This document shows, piece after piece, positions 42,806 to 52,906 of a DNA stretch of 64,000 nt (its first letter is position 1; each line of letters begins with the position of its first letter). Under the pieces are notes generated by a model. It was not told the DNA's origin, did no database searches, and was given only the letters and a program-made list of their open reading frames with translations. The translations under genes were made by a program, and so were the position numbers. This DNA is from Kordia algicida (lineage in GTDB: Bacteria; Bacteroidota; Bacteroidia; Flavobacteriales; Flavobacteriaceae): NCBI RefSeq assembly GCF_051013375.1, contig NZ_CP142125.1; one strand, written 5' to 3'.

Positions 42806-42897
42806 AATTTGTATGTATTAAATGTTAGTATATAAAAATAATTTTTTTTTGTGTAAAAAAGGATACTTTTGAAAACTTAATCTAAAGTTTATCCCAA

Positions 42898-43548
42898 ATG
42901 CATAAATTCCTTTTCCTACTATTAGTAGCTATAACACTACTTTTTGTTACAAATTCTTTTTCACAAAGTCGTTACAACGATTACAATCGCTTTGGGATTT
43001 CAGCAGGAATTCACCAATTTGATATTCGCACAGACGATCTTACAACGACCAAATCTACAGGGTTTCAAGCAGGATTATCTACACGTGGAACTGTCGCCAA
43101 ACATTTTGATATGGTGTATTTTTTATTTCTGAATAGACATGAAGTAAACATTCTTGGGCGTGAAACGCTGTTATCTGCCAACGAGGAAATTCCGTTTCAA
43201 CTATTAGCGGCAAAAATTGGTGTGTTAGGAAGTTATAAAATTATTGAAAAACATTTAAGTTTCGAATTTGGACCTGCCTTACAATTTTCAGATAAGTTTG
43301 AAGTAGAAGGGAAGTACAGTGATTATATCTTGCAAGGTTATGACACGTTTACGGCTAATGAAGCGCGCCAAACTTCTCGTTTAAATTTGATGGGAATTGT
43401 GGGAATTTCTACAGGATTTCAATCATTTAAAATATCGCTTCAATACGAATATGGATTTTCCAACGTTTTAAGTAAACTGACAGTGAACAACAACAAACTA
43501 AAAGGAACTATAGAACAGTTGAGTGTTTTAGCCACCTTCTATTTGTAA
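42898..43548 (+). CDS. Porin-family outer-membrane beta-barrel protein
   Basis: A 216-aa protein with signal peptide (LLLVAITLLFVTNSFSQS). The mature part alternates amphipathic strands (FGISAGIHQFDIRTDDL; AKIGVLGSYKIIEKHLSFEF; FKISLQYEYGFSNVL) and ends in an aromatic-containing strand (LSVLATFYL), typical of an eight-strand Bacteroidota outer-membrane barrel. No ligand can be named. Diverges from the SPFH gene. Confidence 0.8.
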   Translation: MHKFLFLLLVAITLLFVTNSFSQSRYNDYNRFGISAGIHQFDIRTDDLTTTKSTGFQAGLSTRGTVAKHFDMVYFLFLNRHEVNILGRETLLSANEEIPFQLLAAKIGVLGSYKIIEKHLSFEFGPALQFSDKFEVEGKYSDYILQGYDTFTANEARQTSRLNLMGIVGISTGFQSFKISLQYEYGFSNVLSKLTVNNNKLKGTIEQLSVLATFYL

Positions 43549-43556
43549 GTAACACT

Positions 43557-43585
43557 AAAAAAGCTCGCCAATCAGCGAGCTTTTT
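43557..43585 (+). terminator. Terminator after the porin-like gene
   Basis: GCTCGC (43563-43568) pairs with GCGAGC (43575-43580), extended by A6/T5 runs. Confidence 0.75.
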
Positions 43586-43661
43586 ACTTTATATTTCAAC
43601 TCAAAAGTATATTGAGAAAAGTCGAATCTACAGTACATTGAGCGGAGTCGAAATGTATATT

Positions 43662-45173
43662 CTACAAACGCTCCATAACCTTCTGAATACGTTTGATGGT
43701 TTCTTGTTTTCCGATCATAAACATAATTTCAAAAACATCTGGTCCTTGCAAAGCTCCTACTAAAGACAATCGCAATGGTTGCATCACTTTTCCAAAACCA
43801 ATTTCATTGTTGGTAATCCATGCTTTAATATCTGTTTGAAGATTGGTTGCTGTAAAATCACCAATAGGTTTGATGATGTCTAGCAATTGCTTCAAAATGT
43901 CTGCAGTACCTTCTTTAAATGCTTTTTTAGAAGCTTTTGCATCATATTCTTGCGGTGCTACAAAGAAATAATGACTCAAATTCCAAAAATCGCTAACAAA
44001 TGTTGCTCTTTCTTTTATCAATCCAACAACCATTTCAATATAATTGATATCAATATCTTTTAATTCTTCACGACTTTGCTGGAAATCGACAGCCAAAATT
44101 CTATCCGTTTTTTGCTGCATGTATTGTTGGTTAAACCACTTCATTTTGTCATTATCAAAACGAGCACCAGCTTTATTGATTCGCTCTAAATCAAATGCTT
44201 CAATCAATTCGTGCAAACTAAAAATTTCTTGTTCTGTTCCAGGATTCCATCCTAAGAATGCTAAGAAGTTTACCAAAGCGTCTTCAAAATATCCATCTTC
44301 ACGAAAACCAGCAAACAATTCGCCTGTTTTCGGATCTTTCCATTCTAATGGAAACACAGGAAAACCAAATTTTGCACCATCACGCTTTCCTAGTTTTCCT
44401 TTTCCTGTAGGTTTTAGAATGAGTGGTAAATGTGCAAATTGCGGTGCTTCCCATTCAAACGAACGGTACAATAAATAATGCAATGCTAACGAAGGCAACC
44501 ATTCTTCTCCGCGAATTACATGCGTTATTTCCATCAAATGATCGTCTACAATATTGGCTAGGTGATAGGTTGGCATTCCGTCACTTTTGTACAATACTTT
44601 ATCATCTAAAATATTGGTGTCTATTTCTACATCTCCACGAACTATATCTTTTAAATGTAAAGTTTCATCTTGTGGCGATTTGTAACGAATCACGTACGGT
44701 TCACCAGCATTTAACTTTGCAGAAACTTCTTCCGCCGAAAGCGATAAAGAGTTCGTCAATTTTAAACGATTGTGCCAATTATAGATAAACGTTTTTCCTT
44801 TTGCTTCATGATCTTTACGATGCGCATCCAAAGTTTCCGCAGTATCAAAAGCGTAATATGCGTGTCCTTTGTCAATTAAAAAATCAGCATATTGTTTGTA
44901 TAAATGTTTGCGCTCACTTTGTCGGTATGGACCAAAACCACCATCTTTTCCAATTCCTTCGTCAAACGGAATTCCACACCATTCCAATGCTTCTATGATA
45001 TATTGTTCTGCACCTTCTACAAATCGGTTTTGATCTGTATCTTCAATACGCAATACAAAATCGCCACCATGTTTTTTGGCAAATAGATAATTAAATAAGG
45101 CAGTTCTAACGCCTCCAATGTGTAATGGTCCTGTTGGACTTGGTGCAAAACGAACACGAACTTTTTTAGTCAT
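43662..45173 (-). CDS. gltX: Glutamyl-tRNA synthetase
   Basis: A 503-aa class I synthetase. The HIGH-type motif is PLHIGGVRTALFNYLFAKKH near the N terminus; the KMSKS-type loop is GKLGKRDGAKFG (about 255-266). The anticodon-binding helical part follows, ending LSLVGALQGPDVFEIMFMIG. It charges tRNA-Glu in the cytoplasm. Length and motif order are normal for a non-discriminating or discriminating GluRS; glnS is also present in this window, so a dedicated Gln enzyme exists. The likely promoter is TACATTTG (minus strand) at 45203-45210. Confidence 0.96.
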   Translation of the reverse strand: MTKKVRVRFAPSPTGPLHIGGVRTALFNYLFAKKHGGDFVLRIEDTDQNRFVEGAEQYIIEALEWCGIPFDEGIGKDGGFGPYRQSERKHLYKQYADFLIDKGHAYYAFDTAETLDAHRKDHEAKGKTFIYNWHNRLKLTNSLSLSAEEVSAKLNAGEPYVIRYKSPQDETLHLKDIVRGDVEIDTNILDDKVLYKSDGMPTYHLANIVDDHLMEITHVIRGEEWLPSLALHYLLYRSFEWEAPQFAHLPLILKPTGKGKLGKRDGAKFGFPVFPLEWKDPKTGELFAGFREDGYFEDALVNFLAFLGWNPGTEQEIFSLHELIEAFDLERINKAGARFDNDKMKWFNQQYMQQKTDRILAVDFQQSREELKDIDINYIEMVVGLIKERATFVSDFWNLSHYFFVAPQEYDAKASKKAFKEGTADILKQLLDIIKPIGDFTATNLQTDIKAWITNNEIGFGKVMQPLRLSLVGALQGPDVFEIMFMIGKQETIKRIQKVMERL

Positions 45174-45202
45174 AGATAATAATTGTATGTGGTTATAAAA
45201 TG

Positions 45203-45210
45203 CAAATGTA
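45203..45210 (-). promoter_or_regulatory. Putative gltX -7 element
   Basis: Minus-strand TACATTTG, 30 bp before the gltX start. No clear -33 TTTG at the right distance. Confidence 0.4.
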
Positions 45211-45265
45211 CTATTATTTTTCCTTTAAAATTACTCCATGTTCAATCCGATTATTTAGCAAAAGA

Positions 45266-45297
45266 GAAACCCTCAATGTTTTAATTTTGAGGGTTTC
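45266..45297 (-). terminator. Terminator after the T9SS secreted protein
   Basis: GAAACCCTCA (45266-45275) pairs with TGAGGGTTTC (45288-45297). It lies downstream of the T9SS protein gene on the minus strand. Confidence 0.75.
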
Positions 45298-45323
45298 GAT
45301 AATCAGTAAGTTGAGAAAAAATG

Positions 45324-47264
45324 CTACTTTTTGATAAATTTTTCTGTGTGATTAATTCCTGATGCTGTAGTTACGGTTAAGAAATACATATTATTGCTTA
45401 ATTGTGAAACATCAATTTCGGAAACTTCAATCGCTTTACTTTGTATTAATTTTCCTGAGATATCAGTTATTTTATAAGCAACGATAGGTTCGTCACTATT
45501 AAATCGTAACACATCTGAGGTTGGATTTGGAAACATGGTAAAATTGATAAGTTCGTTATCTTCTCTACCTAAGGTTCCGTTGTTTGCTTCTCCCATTACT
45601 AATAATGAACGGATATGATCTTTTACTTCTTCGGTAAATACATTCATTGTTGGTGGCACATCGCTTTCACTACTCAATGTGATTTGGTACGACCAAGCTT
45701 CATCATAACAACTATCACAACAAGAAGGAACGTACAATCCTATCACGTATAATTTGTTGTGCTCAAAGTTGTAATTAGGAAACGTCGTCGTTAATCCCCA
45801 AACTGGATTTGCAGAAGTTGGCAATTGATTGTTAAATCCGCCAATATTACTTGACCACGCAAATGAATCTGGTGCCATATTTACAAAATCAATAGGTTGT
45901 GTTAGTGGATAATTTGCCAATTCGTATACAAACCAATTATACTGATATCCACCATTTTGTTCTGTACAAACATCTCCAACAGCTAGCACATCGTCTGTGG
46001 TATCAATACTATTGATTGAACCTGTTAATTGTTGTGGATTTCCTTGGTGTAATACACTAATGCTTAAGTTTTGATCTAGTTTTGCTTGTAATGAAATATC
46101 ATCAATAGCTAAATCGTTTCCATCGCCCAAACCATCTTCTTTTAAGTGAATTTTAATGTCTAATACATCATTTTCTCCCTCAAAACATTCTGAAATTTGT
46201 TGCCAGTCACAAGGATCGTCACTGTTTGTGTTAATCGTAATCCAATCAAATAATTGACCATTTACTTCTAAACGAATTTCTGGTTTGATGTTGAAGGTAC
46301 ATTGTGGCAAATCTTTAAAGTTTGCACAGAATTTGTAATTTTTCTCAGGATCAATTTGTACACTTTGTTCCCAAATAACACTTGTTGTTCCTGAAGGTTG
46401 TGTTGTTCTTCCATTCACTAATAAGAAGTTTTTGTTGTCTGCATATTGCTCAGGGTCAATACATGCAGAATGATCTGTTACGGTTGTTCCAAAAATACTT
46501 GCATCGTCGGAAACATGATAGGCTCCAGGATATAAACTTGCATCTTCAGTGTAATCGCTACCAAATCCGTTTGTACCATTTTCAAAGTTTCCGTTTTCTA
46601 CTAAGTTGTCTCCTTCACAGCAAAAAGCGCCTTCATTATTTGGTTCGCCACCTTGAATGTCACAATCTTGAATACAAATATTGTCATAACCATATTCTTC
46701 AATTGGATACGAAGTTAAATCTAGGTAAAAACGAATTCCACTAATATTGCTTAGTAACGTGTTCCAATCGGTACACTCAGATCCGGCAGACATTACCCAT
46801 TGTCCGTTGGCGTTAGAAGGTAAATCGGTGCCTTCACATGTTTCAATTGGTGCACATACATGTACCCAACCTTCACCTTCTGAGATTGATACATTGGCTA
46901 CAAAAGTTGCAGTTGCTGTTGGACTTGTTGGCGATCCGCTATAAATGATTAATCTTGGAGATAATGGTTCTCCTAAGTTTCCATCATTAATAACTTTAAA
47001 ATCCCAACACAGACATTGTCCGTCGTATTCGCGCCAATCGCCACCATAATCTACGTCGTTGTAAATGTATGATGAACCTGAGGCATCATAAGAATGTAGA
47101 AAAAAGTCGTCAGCATTTCCGCTAGGACCAGGACTGTCAACAGTACTTGCTCCGGCAGCAACGCCATTCCAATTTGAGATATTCTGATCGTTAAAATCTT
47201 CACAGAACTGTCCAAAGCTTACTCCGCAAACGAAGAGTAAACATAAAGTAATCATGTTTTTCAT
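45324..47264 (-). CDS. Cysteine-rich secreted protein with T9SS sorting domain (646 aa)
   Basis: Signal peptide at residues 1-18 (ITLCLLFVCGVSFGQ). A choice-of-anchor-like beta-sandwich fills the first 200 residues (CEDFNDQNISNWNGVAAGAS opening), then a second carbohydrate-binding-like sandwich (GDNLVENGNFENGTNGFGSD, about 219-390), then a region starting QNLSISVLHQGNPQ. Many cysteines suggest disulfides. The C-terminal 75 residues are a type IX type A sorting domain (FTMFPNPTSDVLRFNSDEPI ... FIKK). Surface-attached or released; probably an adhesin or binding protein. No catalytic motif seen. Confidence 0.85.
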   Translation of the reverse strand: MKNMITLCLLFVCGVSFGQFCEDFNDQNISNWNGVAAGASTVDSPGPSGNADDFFLHSYDASGSSYIYNDVDYGGDWREYDGQCLCWDFKVINDGNLGEPLSPRLIIYSGSPTSPTATATFVANVSISEGEGWVHVCAPIETCEGTDLPSNANGQWVMSAGSECTDWNTLLSNISGIRFYLDLTSYPIEEYGYDNICIQDCDIQGGEPNNEGAFCCEGDNLVENGNFENGTNGFGSDYTEDASLYPGAYHVSDDASIFGTTVTDHSACIDPEQYADNKNFLLVNGRTTQPSGTTSVIWEQSVQIDPEKNYKFCANFKDLPQCTFNIKPEIRLEVNGQLFDWITINTNSDDPCDWQQISECFEGENDVLDIKIHLKEDGLGDGNDLAIDDISLQAKLDQNLSISVLHQGNPQQLTGSINSIDTTDDVLAVGDVCTEQNGGYQYNWFVYELANYPLTQPIDFVNMAPDSFAWSSNIGGFNNQLPTSANPVWGLTTTFPNYNFEHNKLYVIGLYVPSCCDSCYDEAWSYQITLSSESDVPPTMNVFTEEVKDHIRSLLVMGEANNGTLGREDNELINFTMFPNPTSDVLRFNSDEPIVAYKITDISGKLIQSKAIEVSEIDVSQLSNNMYFLTVTTASGINHTEKFIKK

Positions 47265-47412
47265 AATGTAAAATGTTTAAGTTTCTATTATTTAGTTTCA
47301 AGGCAAAGATGCGCCAGTATGAAACAATAGGGTAGAAGCAAAGCACCGAGTTTGGAAGCGTGTTTTGCCTTAGGAAAATATTGAAAAACCTTAAACCTTA
47401 CAGGAAAAACAC

Positions 47413-48453
47413 TTAGGAAATCATTTCACTTGGTATGCGTTTATTCATCACTTTAAACCATAAAGGAGGAATCAGTGCTAATACCATTGAGGTTGGATAA
47501 CCAAAAGGCATTTGCGGACTTTTCTCGTGACAATCAAGCAATTGATACTTTTTAGAAGCTTTGTAATGATGATCGCTATGACGTGTGAGTTCGTACAAAA
47601 CAATGCGCCCAATAGTGTGATTGGAATTCCAAGAGTGAATTTCGCGTACACGTTCGTAACGCCCAGAAGCTAGTTTTTTTCTGAGCAATCCGTAGTGTTC
47701 TATATAATTAATGGTTTCTAAAAGTAAAAAGCTTACCACAGCACTTGCGAGCGCAAATACAAACGCCAATGTTCCTAGAAAATAGAAAATACTCGCTAAG
47801 TAACCTATCTGCAGCAGCGTAAACCAAAACATGTTATTTTTAAACGAAAAGAAAGAAAAGTTTCCGCGTTGTCGTAGATTTTTTTGAATTTTCCACGCGT
47901 TTATATATTGTCGAATTGTTGAGGTAAACCAGAAAGAATATACAACTTGATTGTATCTTGCAGTTGCAGGATCTTCTTTTGTGGCGGCGTGTAAATGATG
48001 TCCAAAATTATGTTCTACAAAAAAGTGCATGTATAAAGATGGCCACAATAACAATTTTGCCATAATTTGCTCATATTGTGTTTTTCGGTGACCAAGTTCG
48101 TGCGCTACGTTGATTCCGTTAGAACCTAAAACGATTCCTGTAGAAAAGATGAGTCCGACCAATTCGTAGGTTTCATACATTCCTGTGGAAACATTCCACA
48201 ATGTAATTAGTAAGAGTCCAAAAACTACGGGAAGATTCAAATATAATAACCAATCAAAAATTGGGTTTACGGCTTTTTCTTCTACTTCTTGCTCTGATAA
48301 ATTTTTGGTGCTTTGTGAAAAAATCAATTCCATTACCGGAATCATTCCAAAGGCATACAAAGGCGTCAAAAAGGTATAATAACCTTCCAAATATAACGCT
48401 AACATAGCAACCAAAGGTGTAGAAAAAGCAGCTAAATATTTCAAGTCTTTCAT
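47413..48453 (-). CDS. alkB: Alkane 1-monooxygenase (AlkB type)
   Basis: Integral-membrane non-haem di-iron hydroxylase of 346 aa. The histidine boxes are intact: HELGH (118-122), EHNFGHH (147-153) and RHSDHH (291-296), plus the AlkB fingerprint NYIEHYGLLR (249-258). Six hydrophobic segments surround them. The reaction is oxygen-dependent terminal hydroxylation of n-alkanes or related chains, needing rubredoxin and its reductase, which are not encoded nearby. Common in marine flavobacteria. The next upstream gene, an outer-membrane barrel, might help import hydrophobic substrate, but that is a guess. Confidence 0.93.
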   Translation of the reverse strand: MKDLKYLAAFSTPLVAMLALYLEGYYTFLTPLYAFGMIPVMELIFSQSTKNLSEQEVEEKAVNPIFDWLLYLNLPVVFGLLLITLWNVSTGMYETYELVGLIFSTGIVLGSNGINVAHELGHRKTQYEQIMAKLLLWPSLYMHFFVEHNFGHHLHAATKEDPATARYNQVVYSFWFTSTIRQYINAWKIQKNLRQRGNFSFFSFKNNMFWFTLLQIGYLASIFYFLGTLAFVFALASAVVSFLLLETINYIEHYGLLRKKLASGRYERVREIHSWNSNHTIGRIVLYELTRHSDHHYKASKKYQLLDCHEKSPQMPFGYPTSMVLALIPPLWFKVMNKRIPSEMIS

Positions 48454-48542
48454 AAATCAACATCTAGATTCAAGGTTCTTAAAAATACTACTTTTTTATG
48501 GAATTGAAGCCTCAAGAATCTCTAAAAAAAGAAAATACACTT

Positions 48543-49370
48543 TTAAAACCGCTTGTACAAACCAACAGTCAACGCCGCTTGCTTCGCTACATTGTTTCCA
48601 GAAAATGCACCGCCAAAACTCAAAACGCCACCAAAAGAATTAGTAATTTCTCCCACAGCTTTCAAACCAAAAGCACCATATTCTTGATTGTTTACGTATA
48701 AAGCTGTCGCTTGATTTGACAAAGGAAGATTCACATCGCCATCATTAAAAGAACTCACAATATCCACAAAACCAATCAGCCAAATTTTTGAATGTACTTT
48801 TGTGCCAATTTCGCCACCAATCTTAAAATTATTGCTATAATCGTTCGTTTTCAAGTCAATTCCTGTAAAAGCTTGCACATAAAACTTGTCAAAACTACGC
48901 CCAATATTCACCGTTGGTGTCAATGTCCACGCGTCTTGTCCGGTTCTAATTCCCGAAGCAGTTTCAAAAGTTCCAGTATTCGCTTCCACATTCAACTGTC
49001 CGGAAATCAACCATTTCTTATGGTAAAAATTATGCTTCAATCCTACAGAAACATTTCCAAAAGCTGTTTTCGAATCTTCCGTAATAAACGCAGTTCCATT
49101 GACAGCATCGCCGGTTTGAATCATTTTAATAGGAAGATTTACAATTAAAGTCGTTTTAGAGGAAATTCCATATTCGCCATACAATTGTAGTGTATTGTCG
49201 GTAATTTCTCGATCGGTTTGATACTCAGGATCGCCAAAAACTTCGTCATAATTGGCAATTGTAGTGAACGAAAGTTGTGTGTAAAATTTTCCTTTTTCTT
49301 GTGTCCACGGACTCTGTGCAAACAAAATTCCTGAACTCAAAATAGCAATAATTGTATATAAATTTTTCAT
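48543..49370 (-). CDS. Outer-membrane beta-barrel protein (275 aa)
   Basis: Signal peptide (LYTIIAILSSGILFAQS). The rest alternates polar and aromatic residues in strands (KFYTQLSFTTIANYDEVFGD, TTLIVNLPIKMIQTGD, AFGNVSVGLKHNFYHKKWLI) and ends in the Phe-terminal strand AALTVGLYKRF, the usual outer-membrane insertion signal. It resembles the phenol MetA-pathway/FadL-like class of barrels. Located immediately upstream of alkB on the same strand (89 bp), so it may help take up hydrophobic compounds; inferred. Confidence 0.75.
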   Translation of the reverse strand: MKNLYTIIAILSSGILFAQSPWTQEKGKFYTQLSFTTIANYDEVFGDPEYQTDREITDNTLQLYGEYGISSKTTLIVNLPIKMIQTGDAVNGTAFITEDSKTAFGNVSVGLKHNFYHKKWLISGQLNVEANTGTFETASGIRTGQDAWTLTPTVNIGRSFDKFYVQAFTGIDLKTNDYSNNFKIGGEIGTKVHSKIWLIGFVDIVSSFNDGDVNLPLSNQATALYVNNQEYGAFGLKAVGEITNSFGGVLSFGGAFSGNNVAKQAALTVGLYKRF

Positions 49371-49480
49371 AATTGGCTTGTTTCTGAGTGCTTAGTAGTA
49401 ACTTTTTGTAAAATCTTACACAATCTTTAACAAGTCTCATATACTATTAATTGCGTAAATATGTTATTTTTATCAGTTAT

Positions 49481-52400
49481 ATGATGAATGCATACGAGCA
49501 AATACAAAAAAAATTAGGGCAGTTTGTGACCAAATACTACACAAACGAGCTCATCAAAGGAGCCATTCTATTCTTTAGTATCGGACTCTTATACTTTATA
49601 ATCACCTTGTTGGTGGAACATTTTCTATGGCTAAGTACAGGCGCAAGAACAGCGTTATTCTGGATTTTTATTGCGGTTGAGTTAGCGCTTTTCGCGAAAT
49701 TTATCGTGCTACCATTCACAAAATTGTTTAAACTACAAAAAGGAATCAGTTTCAAAGAAGCGTCTACCATTATCGGAAATCACTTCCCAGAAGTAAACGA
49801 TAAACTATTGAACGTGTTGCAATTGTCTGAAACGTCTCAGGAATCTGAATTGTTATTGGCAAGTATCGAACAAAAATCGCGAGAACTACAACCCATTCCG
49901 TTTCAAGTAGCGATAAATTTTAAGAAAAACATCAAATACGCAAAATATGCCATCTTACCATTGGCAATCGTACTATTTGTGTGGATTTCTGGAAACAGTT
50001 CCTTATTCAGTAGTAGTTACGAACGTGTAGTAAATTACAAAACGGCGTATGAACCGCCAGCGCCATTTCAATTCATTGTAGTAAATGATACTTTGCAAGC
50101 CATTGAAAATCAAGCATTCAAGCTGCAAGTGCAAACATTAGGTGATGTCATTCCAGAAGAAGTACAAATCTCGCTAGGAGAGGAAACGTATTTTTTACAT
50201 AATAAAGGCATTGGAACGTTTGAATACAACTTTTCACAACCAAAAGAGGCAACAACTTTTACGCTCAAAGCGAATGAAGTCACGTCAAAACCATATACTT
50301 TAAACGTCGTAAAAGTTCCGTCATTGGTCAACTTTCAAATGATTTTAGATTATCCTGCATATACCAAACGGAAAGATGAGGTTTTAAAAAGCACAGGAAA
50401 TGCGACAATTCCTGAAGGAACAACCATTACTTGGGAAGCAAAAGCAAAACAAACCAATCGATTAGAGCTAATTTCTACAGATTCGACTTATGTTTTTACT
50501 AAAGAAGCAAACAATTTTAAACTTGCACAAAAAATATTTCAAAAACTTGATTATCAAATAAGTATAAGCAATTTAGAACTTAAAAACTATGAAAATTTAG
50601 GCTTTAATATCAATGTTATCAAAGATGAATATCCAAAAATGGATTTGCAATCAAAACGTGATACGGTCGATCAACGAACCATGTATTTCTTAGGGCAAGT
50701 TTCGGATGATTACGGACTCAAACGTCTGCAATTGGTATACTATCCTGCGGAAAATGCAGCGAAAAAAACAAAAGAAAACATTCCTATTAGCGCTTCAAAC
50801 ATTGACCAATTTCAATACACATTTCCTGGAAATCTACAATTGGCAAAAGGTGTCAATTACGAATTCTACTTTCAACTTACAGACAACGATGGATTGCGTG
50901 GAGGAAAAAGCGTTAAAAGTGAAATATTCAACTATCGCAAACTCACAGATACTGAATTAGAAACAGAGCAATTGCAACAGCAAAATGAAACGATCAAAGA
51001 CTTAGACAAATCATTAGAGAAGCTTCAAAAGCAACAAGATGAACTCAAAAAAATCTCCAAAGAACAAAAAGAAAAAAGTGAATTGAACTTCAACGATCGT
51101 AAAAAGCTAGAAAAATTCTTGCAACGACAAGAACAAAACGATCAAATGATGGAGAAATTCTCCAAGCAACTTCAGGAAAATCTAGAAGACTTCCAAAAAG
51201 AAGAAACCAAAGATGATGAAGACAAAGAATTGCTAAAAGAACGTCTAGAACGTCAGCAAAAAGAATTGGAAAAAAATGAAAAGTTGATGGAGGAGTTAAA
51301 AAAACTTGCTGAAAAAATAAGCGAAGAAGAACTCCAAGAAAAACTTGAAGAACTCGGAAAACAACAACAAAATAGCAAAAAGAATCTGCAACAAATTCTC
51401 GAATTAACGAAGCGTTATTATGTAACAAAAAAAGCAGAGAAAATTCAAAAAGAACTGCAAGAACTCGCTAAAGAGCAGGAAGAACTTTCTAAGAAAAGTG
51501 GCGATCAAAATACGAAAGAACAGCAAGAAGAACTCAACAAAAAATTTGAAGACTTGCAAAAACAAATGGATGAGTTAGACAAAGAAAATGAAGAACTCAG
51601 AAAACCATTAGACTTGGAACGTAAAAAAGACGAAGAAGAAGACATCAAACAAGAACAACAAGAAGCTACGGACGATCTTGAAAAAAGTGAAGAATCGCAA
51701 AGTGAGCAACAAAAATCTGAACAGCAAAAAAGTGCCAAGCAAAAGCAAAAGAAAGCCGCGCAGAAAATGCAACGTATGAGCAAAAGTATGGCAACAGCGA
51801 TGCAAATGAGTGGACAGCAAAGCATTCAAGAAGATGCTGAAATGTTACGTCAAATCTTAGATAACTTATTACTTTTTTCTTTTGATGAAGAAAATTTAAT
51901 GAAAAACTTTGAAGAAATCGATAATACAAATGCAAGCTATGCATCACGATTAAAACGTCAAAAAGAACTGCGAAAAATGTTTGAACATGTCGATGATAGT
52001 TTATTCGCATTGTCATTACGTCAGCCAACAATCTCTGAAGAAATCAACAAGGAAATTACGGAAATCTATTTTAATATAGACAAATCGTTGGAACTTCTAG
52101 CAGAAAACAATGTCTACCGTGGCGTTGCTGCACAACAATATGCGTTGACATCAACCAACAAATTGGCCGATTTCTTAAGTGGTGCGCTCGATAACATGAA
52201 CCAAAGTATGGGTTCTGGAAAAGGTCAAGGAACATCAGGAGTTGGACAAAGCGGACAAAATCAAGGTCAAGGAAAAGGATTTCAATTGCCAGACATCATT
52301 CAATCGCAAGAGGAAATCAACAAGCAAATGAAGAAAGGGCAGAAGCAAGAAGGGCAAGGAAAAGATGGTAAAGATGGCAAGGAAGGCGGTAAAGAAGAAG

Positions 52401-52906
52401 GCGAAAAAGGCAAAGGCGGCAAAGATGGTAAAGACGGAGAAAACGGTCAGCAAGGTGGCGGATCGGGTAGTGGAGACGAAGACGCTTCGGGAAAATTATA
52501 CGACATTTACAAGCAACAACAAGCGTTGCGAAATCAACTAGAACAGCAATTAAAAGATAAATACGGAGAAAAAATAAACAATCCACAAGCAAGAGAATTG
52601 CTCAAGCAAATGGAGCAAGTGGAAACTGAATTGCTAGAAAGAGGTTTCAATGATGAAACCATGAAAAAGATGATAGAACTCAAATATCAATTACAAAAAC
52701 TTGACAAAGCTGCCTTCGAACAAGAAAAAGAAAACAAGCGAGAATCTTCTACAAATCGGAAAGATTTCAACAATACTACAAACGAAAAAATTCCTGATGT
52801 GCGACAGTATTTCAATCAAATTGAGATATTAAACAGACAAGTATTACCTTTGCGCAATAATTACAAAAAGAAAGTACAAGAGTATTTCAAAAAAAAGGAT
52901 GATTAG
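49481..52906 (+). CDS. DUF4175 family membrane protein with long coiled coil
   Basis: A protein of about 1141 aa (the first ATG pair is at 49481; an upstream TTG frame is not used). Three N-terminal hydrophobic segments (LFFSIGLLYFIITLLVEHFL; LFWIFIAVELALFAKFIVL; YAILPLAIVLFVWISG) are followed by a beta-rich periplasmic part (180-490), then a Glu/Lys/Gln-rich coiled coil (about 490-770), a Met/Gln-rich helix and a Gly/Lys/Asp low-complexity stretch (about 920-1010; KDGKDGENGQQGG). The C terminus is a helical region. DUF4175 is widespread in Bacteroidota; function unknown. ybeY overlaps its end by 8 nt. Confidence 0.88.
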   Translation: MMNAYEQIQKKLGQFVTKYYTNELIKGAILFFSIGLLYFIITLLVEHFLWLSTGARTALFWIFIAVELALFAKFIVLPFTKLFKLQKGISFKEASTIIGNHFPEVNDKLLNVLQLSETSQESELLLASIEQKSRELQPIPFQVAINFKKNIKYAKYAILPLAIVLFVWISGNSSLFSSSYERVVNYKTAYEPPAPFQFIVVNDTLQAIENQAFKLQVQTLGDVIPEEVQISLGEETYFLHNKGIGTFEYNFSQPKEATTFTLKANEVTSKPYTLNVVKVPSLVNFQMILDYPAYTKRKDEVLKSTGNATIPEGTTITWEAKAKQTNRLELISTDSTYVFTKEANNFKLAQKIFQKLDYQISISNLELKNYENLGFNINVIKDEYPKMDLQSKRDTVDQRTMYFLGQVSDDYGLKRLQLVYYPAENAAKKTKENIPISASNIDQFQYTFPGNLQLAKGVNYEFYFQLTDNDGLRGGKSVKSEIFNYRKLTDTELETEQLQQQNETIKDLDKSLEKLQKQQDELKKISKEQKEKSELNFNDRKKLEKFLQRQEQNDQMMEKFSKQLQENLEDFQKEETKDDEDKELLKERLERQQKELEKNEKLMEELKKLAEKISEEELQEKLEELGKQQQNSKKNLQQILELTKRYYVTKKAEKIQKELQELAKEQEELSKKSGDQNTKEQQEELNKKFEDLQKQMDELDKENEELRKPLDLERKKDEEEDIKQEQQEATDDLEKSEESQSEQQKSEQQKSAKQKQKKAAQKMQRMSKSMATAMQMSGQQSIQEDAEMLRQILDNLLLFSFDEENLMKNFEEIDNTNASYASRLKRQKELRKMFEHVDDSLFALSLRQPTISEEINKEITEIYFNIDKSLELLAENNVYRGVAAQQYALTSTNKLADFLSGALDNMNQSMGSGKGQGTSGVGQSGQNQGQGKGFQLPDIIQSQEEINKQMKKGQKQEGQGKDGKDGKEGGKEEGEKGKGGKDGKDGENGQQGGGSGSGDEDASGKLYDIYKQQQALRNQLEQQLKDKYGEKINNPQARELLKQMEQVETELLERGFNDETMKKMIELKYQLQKLDKAAFEQEKENKRESSTNRKDFNNTTNEKIPDVRQYFNQIEILNRQVLPLRNNYKKKVQEYFKKKDD

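Noticed and set aside
43662..45173. Plus-strand ORFs of 60-144 aa inside gltX
   Set aside because: They are antisense frames within a strongly conserved synthetase and have no coding-like composition.
48498..48701. 67-aa plus-strand ORF between alkB and the beta-barrel gene
   Set aside because: It is antisense to the end of the beta-barrel gene and lacks any recognisable feature.
52320..52500. Collagen-like protein domain in the Gly/Lys/Asp region of the DUF4175 protein
   Set aside because: The Gly spacing is irregular (KDGKDGENGQQGG), so it is low-complexity linker rather than Gly-X-Y repeats.
51505..52592. Cys/Phe/Leu-rich minus-strand ORFs opposite the DUF4175 coiled coil
   Set aside because: They are the complement of Glu/Lys/Gln codons and arise automatically from the coiled coil.
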